Positions 30,797-38,619 of a stretch of 64,000 nucleotides of DNA are shown here, piece by piece. Numbering within the stretch: position 1 is the first letter of the stretch; the number at the start of each line of letters is the position of its first letter. The position numbers and the translations under genes are program-made. The stretch comes from Diplonema japonicum (taxonomy: Eukaryota; Euglenozoa; Diplonemea; Diplonemida; Diplonemidae). A model generated the notes under the pieces. The model worked only from the letters and a program-made list of their open reading frames with translations. It was not told the origin of the DNA and did no database searches. Location of the stretch: the NCBI GenBank assembly GCA_964019335.1, contig OZ025731.1, forward strand, positions 64,501 to 128,500, given 5' to 3'.

Positions 30797-30911
30797 AATG
30801 ATGACAGAAATCTGGATCCAACACGGACGACCCCCTTTTTTTTTTAAAAAAATGGGCCCGGCTGAAAGACAAACCCTTATTTCAAAACCGAGCTTTTTAA
30901 CAGCCTGATTC
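30797..30911 (+). ncRNA. box C/D snoRNA, family S3b (18S U617 register)
   Basis: C box at 30799-30805 and D box at 30905-30908. The internal hairpin here has a longer T/A tract, and the guide CGAGCTTTTTAACAGC is intact. Confidence 0.7.
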
Positions 30912-30926
30912 ACCTCTTTTTCTTTT

Positions 30927-30975
<49 letters not shown>

Positions 30976-31070
30976 CAGACAGTTGAGTCGCTTCCATTTC
31001 TCGTTGATACTTGTGAAGTGAATTATGCTTCTGCGAGAGGTGTCCTTACCTACTATATGTTTAGCCAGCA

Positions 31071-31161
31071 CACATGATGACAAACCCAAACCCATCGGTG
31101 TGTACGAATTCTGATCTTCTGAATTGAGGACAACTTCTTCTTTCGACGGGCGGACTGACCA
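31071..31161 (+). ncRNA. box C/D snoRNA, family S1 (18S C1402-equivalent guide)
   Basis: C box at 31074-31080 and D box at 31155-31158. Both guides are conserved. Confidence 0.85.
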
Positions 31162-31258
31162 AATAAACGAAGAACCCCGCGACACGATCCGCTGCTTTGT
31201 TTCCACCCCCGCTGTAGAACAGCTGTCTTGACAGGTCTTCTTTTTCTTCCAACTGGAC

Positions 31259-31376
31259 TAAATGATGACAGAAATCTGGATCCAACACGGACGGTCCCCT
31301 TTTTTAAAAAAAAAAAAAGGGTACCGGCTGAAAGATAAACCCTTATTTCAAAATACGAGCTTTTTAACCCTGATAT
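31259..31376 (+). ncRNA. box C/D snoRNA, family S3a (18S A619 guide)
   Basis: C box at 31262-31268 and D box at 31370-31373. The guide TACGAGCTTTTTAAC is intact. Confidence 0.8.
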
Positions 31377-31563
31377 TACAGCGAAGCATTTGTGGCTGTC
31401 TGTTTGCCCCATTTTCCCCCAGCTCCTTGTGATTACAACCTTACGTTCGTTATATTTTTTCATTGACACAAACCACGTGAAAACTTATTATGGTCGAGAT
31501 CATGAAGGACAGCACACGCCTTTTCTTTTCTCTTCCCTTTCTTCCCTTCCCTCCCGTTGTTTT

Positions 31564-31662
31564 GAGGTGATGATACCTGGACTCTACCGCCCTAGCCAAT
31601 CTGAAGATCTTCAAACAATCGCTTGTTGAGCAACGATTCCTATCAAATACCCTACCTGACTT
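31564..31662 (+). ncRNA. box C/D snoRNA, family S4
   Basis: C box GTGATGA at 31567-31573 and D box CTGA at 31656-31659. Confidence 0.65.
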
Positions 31663-31716
31663 CTGATCGCAGGGGTTCTGAGGGGTCCTTCTTTTCACGA
31701 GACGAAGAAAGAACTC

Positions 31717-31796
31717 CCAGCAGACAGTTGAGTCGCTTCCATTTCTCGTTGATACTTGTGAAGTGAATTATGCTTCTGCGAGAGGTGTCTTGCTGG
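31717..31796 (+). ncRNA. conserved hairpin S5 (possible H/ACA-type)
   Basis: Full-length second copy of the hairpin at 24928-25007, with both closing arms retained. Confidence 0.4.
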
Positions 31797-31866
31797 TGCC
31801 CTTTACCTCTCGTTTGCTCCCCGCTGTAGAAACCCTACCCCACACATCCTAACTAAATTCCCAACA

Positions 31867-31952
31867 ACATGATGAGGACTATTCCTTCAAACGTTTCCTG
31901 TTAGCTTGATCGACCAAGATGACACATTTTAACACTCAGCTCACTCTGATGA
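31867..31952 (+). ncRNA. box C/D snoRNA, family S2
   Basis: C box at 31869-31875 and D box at 31946-31949. Confidence 0.7.
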
Positions 31953-32012
31953 TTTGATTTCTCTTTCCCCGTTCATAGGGAAGGGGTGAATTAGCAGTGA
32001 ACCACCAAAAAG

Positions 32013-32119
32013 AAATGATGACAGAAATCTGGATCCAACACGGACGACCCCCTTTTTTTAAAGGGGCCCGGCTGAAAGATAAACCCTTATTTCAAAACCG
32101 AGCTTTAACAGCCTGATTC
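32013..32119 (+). ncRNA. box C/D snoRNA, family S3b, two-T deletion in guide
   Basis: C box at 32015-32021 and D box at 32113-32116. The guide reads CGAGCTTTAACAGC, two T shorter than its sisters, which interrupts the 18S match. This copy may be non-functional. Confidence 0.6.
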
Positions 32120-32135
32120 ACTTCTTTTTCTTTCG

Positions 32136-32299
32136 CTTCCCAGTTCTTTTCTCCGGAGCTCCTCACCAACACCCTTGCATCGCTCTGCTCTGTTCACGAC
32201 CTTCACCCGTACAGATGACAGATGAACTACAGGGGGAGATACCTTTATTCCGCACATTCTTTTCCTTAATATTATAGACAGCGACAAGGCTGTAGAAGA
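32136..32299 (+). ncRNA. conserved array unit S7, class unknown
   Basis: A 165-nt block repeated at 34554-34718 and 36927-37092 with very few changes. It contains AGATGAC and AGATGAA (C-box-like) and ends in the hairpin ACAGC-GACAAG-GCTGT. There is no D box in the expected place. Conservation in three arrays suggests an RNA or processing element, unless the copies are merely recent. Confidence 0.35.
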
Positions 32300-32434
32300 A
32301 CTACACGTGTGTTAGGGGCACCCGGTGGCCCTGAGCTGATGGTGAATTTTCTCGACGAGCAAACTGGCTTCAATAAAACTTTAATTGCTAAAACAGATAC
32401 ACATTGAGAAAAAAAAGAGAAAAAGAAACCAACA

Positions 32435-33445
32435 ATGCAGATGCTGTACCTTGCTCTTTTCGCTGTGGGTGTGGCGGTATCGGAAGGAACGGAGCAGAAC
32501 GCGCAGGAGGACCGTGTCGGGGAGAAGGTGGCGGAGGATGTTTCGAAGGGGGCAGTGAGCGCGAACATGCTCGGGGGGACCTTGTGGGATTGGGACCGAT
32601 GCGTGGCGGAGCCGTGCAAGGAAGGGGAGGGGGACTGCGACTCGGATGCGGAGTGCAAGGCTGGGCTGACGTGCGGGCACAACAACTGCAAGACGATGCA
32701 CCCTGCGGAGGCGGACCTGTACATGACGTACGCGGACTGCTGCGAGGTGATGCAGCCCTTCCACCTGGACTACTGTCAGGAGAAGCCTGGCTGTGGGTTC
32801 GGGGTCGGGGACTGCGACGACGACGACCAATGCGGAGCAGGGCTGGTGTGCGGGTACAACAACTGCAGGGCGATGCACGCGAGGACGGACCCCGTGTTGA
32901 TCCACCACAGAGCCGACTGCTGCACAACTTGCGCGGCTGTGACTGTGGTGCTGGACGGGATCCCCACCCCTCAACCCCCGATGTCCTTCGTCGGCGGGAA
33001 GCTCGTGACAGCTGAGAGGACGCTCGCGAACCCTCCGAGTGTGCTGGCGGGGTCCGTGGTCCACAGCCTCCCGTCCCTCTCGTCCGACGATGAGATCAAG
33101 CTGGAGTGCTGTGCGAAGAAGAACACCCCGTGCAACTTCTTCGTTGCGGTCTACCACTGTCCCCCTTGCTCCGCCACCGCCAACGGCGGCATCCCCAACT
33201 TCCTCGCTTCCCAAGGATGGAGCGGCTCCTCCTGCGCTCCGATCTTCACCCCCGCTGGTTCCTCGCAAGCCCAGACCATGACGGTCTTCCAGAAGACCCT
33301 CCAGGCGGGCGAGGACCTCACCATCCCCCTCTCCACAGCTGCCCCTCATGTTGCCGTCTTCACCACTGGGGGTGTCGGGGATTGGTGCCCCAACAGGGTG
33401 GCCACCGGCACCAAGGGTCCCAACAGACCTTGCGTGTGCCTTTGA
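32435..33445 (+). CDS. secreted Cys-rich protein with duplicated module
   Basis: A 336-aa protein with a signal peptide (MQMLYLALFAVGVAVSEG). Two copies of a disulphide-type module follow: GEGDCDSDAECKAGLTCGHN near residue 65 and GVGDCDDDDQCGAGLVCGYN near 128, each continuing NNC+..MH and ending in DCC. The C-terminal 170 residues are a separate Cys-containing, beta-rich domain (ECCAKKNTPCNFFVAVYHC) without a motif I know. Secretion is likely; the function is unknown. Codon composition is GC-rich, in contrast to the flanking arrays. It sits between snoRNA arrays 2 and 3. Confidence 0.75.
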   Translation: MQMLYLALFAVGVAVSEGTEQNAQEDRVGEKVAEDVSKGAVSANMLGGTLWDWDRCVAEPCKEGEGDCDSDAECKAGLTCGHNNCKTMHPAEADLYMTYADCCEVMQPFHLDYCQEKPGCGFGVGDCDDDDQCGAGLVCGYNNCRAMHARTDPVLIHHRADCCTTCAAVTVVLDGIPTPQPPMSFVGGKLVTAERTLANPPSVLAGSVVHSLPSLSSDDEIKLECCAKKNTPCNFFVAVYHCPPCSATANGGIPNFLASQGWSGSSCAPIFTPAGSSQAQTMTVFQKTLQAGEDLTIPLSTAAPHVAVFTTGGVGDWCPNRVATGTKGPNRPCVCL

Positions 33446-33904
33446 GAGGGAGGGAAGGAGAGAGAGTGAGGCGTGCCAAATAGAGTTTCTGAAAACCCTT
33501 TCTCCCCCGTTCGTCTTCTCTCAGCAGAAGGGCGGCGGTGGAGAAAACCTTTATTCTATGATCTATCATTCCTCTGGAATGTCCCTTTTCTTTCTTTTTT
33601 TTGCTGTGTCACATACTGCATGGCACCACTAAAATCGAGACTACCTTTTTTTCGTTCTCATTTACTTACCTAAGTTAACTTCCTCTCTTCCCCCCCCTTT
33701 TTTTTAGCTTGGCACCACTAAACGAGGGCCTCTGCTGAAGAAATGCGATGAACAGGGATCTGTTGATAGCTTCCAAAAAATGCGAAAGTTATTGAGCCTT
33801 CCTCTTCTTCTTCTTCTTTCTTTTCTCATTTCTTATTACTTTTTGTTCGCTGTTGGGGGAGGGGGGGGGGCAAGGAGAGACATCATCGTCTTGCTTTCAT
33901 CATT
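33446..33904. other. intergenic
   Basis: Pyrimidine-rich, with short T, C and G runs. No gene is seen. Two nearby copies of GGCACCACTAAA (33621-33632 and 33711-33722) are the only repetition noted. Confidence 0.45.
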
Positions 33905-34053
33905 GATAGAAGAAATCTGGATCCAACACAGACACCCTTTTTTACCCTTGAACCCAGGAGCTGATTCTGATTTCAGCCATTCTATCATGCTTCTGCGAGA
34001 AGTGTCCCTTTTGTCTTCCTGCTATATGTTTAGCCCTTGAAGCCGTGCCAGCA

Positions 34054-34144
34054 CACATGATGACAAACCCAAACCCATCGGTGTGTACGAATTCTGATCT
34101 TCTGAATTGAGGACAACTTCTTCTTTCGACGGGCGGACTGACCT
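34054..34144 (+). ncRNA. box C/D snoRNA, family S1 (18S C1402-equivalent guide)
   Basis: C box at 34057-34063 and D box at 34138-34141. Both guides are conserved. Confidence 0.85.
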
Positions 34145-34281
34145 ACCAAAAGAAACGAGCAAAGGAAAGGAACCCCGTGACACGATCTGCGGTTCAAGAA
34201 TCAAGGCAGATGCTCTGTTCTGCTTTGTTTCCACCCCTGCTGTAGAAACCCTACCCCACACATCCTAACTAAACTCCCAAA

Positions 34282-34367
34282 ACATGATGAGGACTTTTCC
34301 TTCAAACGTTTCCTGTTAGCTTGATCGACCAAGATGACACATTTTAACACTCAGCTCACTCTGATAA
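34282..34367 (+). ncRNA. box C/D snoRNA, family S2
   Basis: C box at 34284-34290 and D box at 34361-34364. Confidence 0.7.
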
Positions 34368-34427
34368 TTTGATTTCTCTTTCCCCGTTCATAGGGAAGGG
34401 GTGACATAGTAGAGAACCACCAAAAAG

Positions 34428-34536
34428 AAATGATGACAGAAATCTGGATCCAACACGGACGACCCCCTTTTTTTAAAGGGGCCCGGCTGAAAGATAAACC
34501 CTTATTTCAAAACCGAGCTTTTTAACAGCCTGATTC
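34428..34536 (+). ncRNA. box C/D snoRNA, family S3b (18S U617 register)
   Basis: C box at 34430-34436 and D box at 34530-34533. The guide CGAGCTTTTTAACAGC is intact. Confidence 0.7.
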
Positions 34537-34553
34537 ACTTCTTTTTCTTTCGC

Positions 34554-34718
34554 TTCCCAGTTCTTTTCTCCGGAGCTCCTCACCAACACCCTTGCATCGC
34601 TCTGCTCTGTTCACGACCTTCACCCGTACAGATGACAGATGAACTACAGGGGGAGATACCTTTATCCCGCACATTCTTTTCCTTAATATTATAGACAGCG
34701 ACAAGGCTGTAGAAGAAC
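34554..34718 (+). ncRNA. conserved array unit S7, class unknown
   Basis: Second copy of the block at 32136-32299, differing at single positions. Confidence 0.35.
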
Positions 34719-34744
34719 CTACTCAACACATCCAAAACCCAACA

Positions 34745-34830
34745 AAGTGATGAGGACTATTCCTTCAAACGTTTCCTGTTAGCTTGATCGACCAAGATGA
34801 CACATTTTAACACTCAGCTCACTCTGATGA
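34745..34830 (+). ncRNA. box C/D snoRNA, family S2
   Basis: C box GTGATGA at 34747-34753 and D box at 34824-34827. It is the unit nearest the tubulin gene. Confidence 0.7.
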
Positions 34831-34969
34831 TTTGATTTATTTCCGTTCATGTGCCAGATACAGCCCAGTTTCCGAAGCTACCCGCCACCAACACAGAGGG
34901 GGGTCGCTTTTTTACCCTTGCACCTTAAGCTTGGGAAAAAAGAATAAAAGAAGAAAGGAAAAAAAAAGA

Positions 34970-36343
34970 ATGCGAGAAGTGATCTCCTTATGCATCGGTC
35001 AGGCTGGTTGCCAGGTTGGGAATGCCTGCTGGGAGCTGTTTTGCCTGGAGCAAGGGATCCAGCCTGATGGGCAACGTGCTACGGACGTGGAAGGCAGGGG
35101 GAAGAACCGTAGCGACAGCAACGACGCTGACAGCAGGCGCTTCTTCGGGGAGCACGGTGCTGGGAAGTTCGTTCCGCGAGCAGTATTCGTTGACCTGGAG
35201 CCCACAGTGGTGGACGAGGTGCGGACGGGGACCTACAGGCAGCTATTCCACCCCGAGCTGCTGCTCTCTGGGAATGAGGACGAAGCGAGCACATTCGCAC
35301 GAGGGTACCACGCCTATGGGAGTGAGTTCGTGGACCTCTGCCTGGACAAAATCAGAAGGCTTGCTGACAGTTGCACCTCCCTGCAGGGCTTCATTGTCTT
35401 CAGCGCTGTCGGCGGCGGAACAGGATCAGGCCTTGGGTCCCTCCTCCTGGAGCGCCTCTCTGCTGACTACGGGAGGAAGTCAAGACTTGCCTTCACGGTG
35501 TATCCCTCGCCCCAGAACTCAACGGCCGTGGTGGAGCCCTACAACAGTGTGCTGGCGACGCACTCCCTCTTGGAGCACACGGACGTTGCAGTGGTGCTGG
35601 ACAACGATGCCGTCTACGACATCGTCAGGAGGAAGCTCGGCATCGAGATGCCCACCTACACCAACCTGAACCGTTTGATGGCACAGGTGGTGAGCTCAGC
35701 CACAGCCTCGCTTCGCTTCGGTGGTTCACTGAATGAAGACCTTGTGGAGCTTCAAACCAACTTGGTCCCCTACCCGAGGATACACTTCCTTCTCTCCTCG
35801 TACGCACCCATACTCTCGGTGGAAAAGGCTTACCACGAGAGTTTCTCTCCCCAAGAGATCACGACCACTGCCTTTGAACCCTCATCGATGATGGCAAAAT
35901 GCGATCCCCGCCACGGGAAGTACATGGCGTGCTGCCTGATGTACCGTGGTGACGTGGTCCCGAAGGACGTAGGAGCTGCTGTATGCATGATCAAGACCAA
36001 CAGGACTATTGAGTTCGTGGACTGGTGCCCTGGTGGGTTCAAGTGTGGAATCAACTATCAGGCTCCCGCGGCAGTTCCTGGTGGGGACCTTGCGAGGGTG
36101 CAGAGGTCTGTGTGCATGCTCTCCAACAGCACTGCCGTTGCTGAGGTGTTCGCTAGAATCGATCACAAGTTCGATCTCCTGTACTCGAAGAAGGCCTTTG
36201 TGCACTGGTACATCCGTGAGGGTATGGAGGAGGGCATGTTCTCTGAGGCACGTGAGGACACAGCTTCTCTAGAGAAAGACTACGAGGAGGTAGGAGAAGA
36301 CTACGACGAGGAAGATGAATCCTTTGGGTCGGAGGAGTACTAA
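34970..36343 (+). CDS. divergent alpha-tubulin
   Basis: GTP-binding subunit of microtubules. The start is [22 protein letters not shown] at 34970; the open frame upstream is leader. Hallmarks: [12 protein letters not shown] (GTP phosphate loop), [31 protein letters not shown] with the preceding Glu of the GTP-hydrolysis loop ([11 protein letters not shown]), [29 protein letters not shown], and a C-terminal -EEY. At 457 aa it is slightly longer than usual. The loop that normally holds acetylatable Lys40 is rewritten: residue 40 is Val within [17 protein letters not shown]. The ORF is intact and conserved core residues are kept, so it is probably a functional specialised isoform rather than a pseudogene. 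It is flanked closely by snoRNA arrays on both sides. Confidence 0.92.
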   Translation: MREVISLCIGQAGCQVGNACWELFCLEQGIQPDGQRATDVEGRGKNRSDSNDADSRRFFGEHGAGKFVPRAVFVDLEPTVVDEVRTGTYRQLFHPELLLSGNEDEASTFARGYHAYGSEFVDLCLDKIRRLADSCTSLQGFIVFSAVGGGTGSGLGSLLLERLSADYGRKSRLAFTVYPSPQNSTAVVEPYNSVLATHSLLEHTDVAVVLDNDAVYDIVRRKLGIEMPTYTNLNRLMAQVVSSATASLRFGGSLNEDLVELQTNLVPYPRIHFLLSSYAPILSVEKAYHESFSPQEITTTAFEPSSMMAKCDPRHGKYMACCLMYRGDVVPKDVGAAVCMIKTNRTIEFVDWCPGGFKCGINYQAPAAVPGGDLARVQRSVCMLSNSTAVAEVFARIDHKFDLLYSKKAFVHWYIREGMEEGMFSEAREDTASLEKDYEEVGEDYDEEDESFGSEEY

Positions 36344-36442
36344 CCCCCCCCTCCCCCCCCCCCCCCCTCCCTATCCCTAGCTCTCAAGTATTATATTTTG
36401 TTACACCTTGTTGTTCTCACTGTGCTTTGCTGTTGTTGTTTT

Positions 36443-36541
36443 GAGGTGATGATACCTGGACTCTACCGCCCTAGCCAATCTGAAGATCTTCAAACAATCG
36501 CTTGTTGAGCAACGATTCCTATCAAATACCCTACCTGACTC
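36443..36541 (+). ncRNA. box C/D snoRNA, family S4
   Basis: C box GTGATGA at 36446-36452 and D box CTGA at 36535-36538. Confidence 0.65.
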
Positions 36542-36594
36542 CTGATCGCAGGGGTTGGTTTTTTTTTTTTTTTTTTTTTTTTTTTTGACACAAC

Positions 36595-36685
36595 CACATG
36601 ATGACAAACCCAAACCCATCGGTGTGTACGAATTCTGATCTTCTGAATTGAGGACAACTTCTTCTTTCGACGGGCGGACTGACCT
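36595..36685 (+). ncRNA. box C/D snoRNA, family S1 (18S C1402-equivalent guide)
   Basis: C box at 36598-36604 and D box at 36679-36682. Both guides are conserved. Confidence 0.85.
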
Positions 36686-36692
36686 ACCAAAA

Positions 36693-36783
36693 GCCGTGAC
36701 ACGATCCGCGGTTCAAGAATCAAGGCAGATGCTCTGTTCTGCTTTGTTTCCACCCCCGCTGTAGAACAGCTGTCTTGACAGGT
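36693..36783 (+). ncRNA. possible H/ACA-type snoRNA S6
   Basis: Lower stem CAAGGCAG (36721-36728) with CTGTCTTG (36770-36777), ACA at 36778-36780, and upper stem CTGTTCT/AGAACAG. The 5' hairpin is shortened compared with the copy at 25633. Confidence 0.4.
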
Positions 36784-36806
36784 CTTCTTTTTCTTCCAAC
36801 TGGACT

Positions 36807-36916
36807 AAATGATGACAGAAATCTGGATCCAACACGGACGACCCCTCTTTTTTTAAAGGGGCCCGGCTGAAAGATAAACCCTTATTTCAAAACCGAGCTT
36901 TTTAACAGCCTGATTC
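36807..36916 (+). ncRNA. box C/D snoRNA, family S3b (18S U617 register)
   Basis: C box at 36809-36815 and D box at 36910-36913. The guide CGAGCTTTTTAACAGC is intact. Confidence 0.7.
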
Positions 36917-36926
36917 ACCTCTTAGG

Positions 36927-37092
36927 TTTCCCAGTTCTTTTCTCCGGAGCTCCTCACCAACACCCTTGCATCGCTCTGCTCTGTTCACGACCTTCACCCG
37001 TACAGATGACAGATGAACTACAGGGGGAGATACCTTTATCCCGCACATTCTTTTCCTTAATATTATAGACAGCGACAAGGCTGTAGAAGAAC
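36927..37092 (+). ncRNA. conserved array unit S7, class unknown
   Basis: Third copy of the block at 32136-32299. Confidence 0.35.
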
Positions 37093-37118
37093 CTACTCAA
37101 CACATCCAAAACCCAACA

Positions 37119-37204
37119 AAGTGATGAGGACTATTCCTTCAAACGTTTCCTGTTAGCTTGATCGACCAAGATGACACATTTTAACACTCAGCTCACTCTG
37201 ATCT
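37119..37204 (+). ncRNA. box C/D snoRNA, family S2
   Basis: C box GTGATGA at 37121-37127 and D box at 37198-37201. It lies directly upstream of the SPT6 gene. Confidence 0.7.
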
Positions 37205-37262
37205 TTTTTTATTATTATTTCACTGGAATCCCCCCCCCCCCCACCCTACCCTAGCTTCAGGG

Positions 37263-37604
37263 ATGGCCAATACATTAGAAGATGGCGAATATACTGTGAA
37301 GGAGGAGAAACGGAACCCGATGGCTATGGACGAAGACGACGACGATGATGATGATGACATTGTGGGGGCCCGGAAGAGAAAGAGAGCGGCACTGGAGGAG
37401 GCCTTTGAGTTCAAACTGCTTGCTCCCACAGGCATGCTGGACGAGAGCAGCCCAGTGGACGTGAGGTCCAAGTTCATGCAGATGTTCTTTGAAACCAAGC
37501 TGAACCCAGCCACAGAGAAGGAGTTGGAGATAAAAGTTCAAGAAAAGCGAGAAAACCGCGTGGGCAGGACGAAAAGACTGACCACTGCAGCAGACAGAGT
37601 ATGG

Positions 37605-37638
<34 letters not shown>

Positions 37639-38581
37639 ATAGGAACGGCAACAAAGGGCTGCAGATTGGGCTGCAAAAGAAATAGCGGAGCTTAACGCAG
37701 CAATGGAAGACAACGAGCAAGTAGACAACGAGCTGACAGAGGCAGAGAGAGTGGAGGTGCAAAGGGTTCAACAACAGGCAGTCGCACAGGAAGCTAAAGC
37801 TGAAGCGGAGGACAAGGAATTGGACGACGAACGCGACCTTACAGACGCGCATAAATTCTTCAGCGGGCCTGACGACGAAAACGCTCTGATTGAAGCGTTT
37901 GAAGAAAAGGCAGCGTTCAAGGAAATCAGCAAAGTGAAGAAGGACAAAATCGGTTTGAGCGAAGTGATCCCCCCCGAGGATATCAAACGACTTTACCTAC
38001 GGTACCACAGAAAAAAAAAAAAAAAAAAAAAAAAATCAGACCCGCCGACGAACTGATCGTCAACACAGACCTCCCAGAGCGGTATCAACTCCAACTGGAC
38101 TCTGTCGGCTGGACCCAACAGATGATACTGGAAACGTTCTTCGGGCCAAACGAAGACGCGCTGATGCTTATGGTAAACTACATCTACGTGAAGCTGTTCA
38201 GGAACACTGTCCACTCACCAGGGATCATCTCAAGGGTGCTGACGTACGTGTTCAAATACGGAAACGAACCGGTGTTCGTTCAGAGATATTGCATGCTGAG
38301 AGAGACTGCCGAAGACAGGTAAAAGAGAAAAAAAACTTTTTAGACCCTGCTGTTTTTCCTCACACGGGCCCGCTTTTTTTTTGGGGGGGGGGATTTCTCT
38401 AAGGTAATACGGGGGGGGGGGGGGGGGTAGCTATTTTCGCTGCAGCATTTTAAGGGGAAGTAAGGCACTTATTCCCACTTTTAAGGGCCGGAAATGGCCT
38501 CAGAACCCCCACCCCACAAAAAAAGATTTTTCAAGGGGTCGTGTACATTTCCCCCCCCCATGACAGGACCCATTTTTTCAC

Positions 38582-38619
<38 letters not shown>

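Larger units (their letters stand above)
30654..32300 (+). repeat. snoRNA array 2 (box C/D cluster)
   Basis: Same unit families as array 1, in the order S2, S3b, part of S5, S1, short S6, S3a, S4, S5, S2, S3b, S7. Long stretches (for example 31259-31870 against 24471-25080) are nearly identical to array 1, showing block duplication. It ends about 130 nt before the secreted Cys-rich gene. Confidence 0.8.
33905..34830 (+). repeat. snoRNA array 3 (box C/D cluster)
   Basis: Starts with a decayed S3 remnant (33905-33985; GAAATCTGGATCCAACAC retained, C box lost). Then come S1, a truncated S6, S2, S3b, S7 and S2, ending about 140 nt before the alpha-tubulin start codon. Confidence 0.75.
36443..37204 (+). 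repeat. snoRNA array 4 (box C/D cluster)
   Basis: Order S4, S1, S6, S3b, S7, S2, starting about 100 nt after the tubulin stop and ending 58 nt before the SPT6 start codon. The units are near-identical to those of arrays 1-3. Confidence 0.8.

Noticed and set aside
24601-31629. Three identical 79-codon ORFs (24601, 25873, 31390) suggesting a small conserved protein family
   Set aside because: They lie inside the duplicated snoRNA arrays and read through box C/D units. Identity is at DNA level, including non-coding flanks, so conservation reflects block duplication and not protein selection.
24471-37204. CRISPR-like array because of regularly recurring units
   Set aside because: Unit lengths and spacings vary, units have C/D boxes and rRNA guides, and the genome is eukaryotic.
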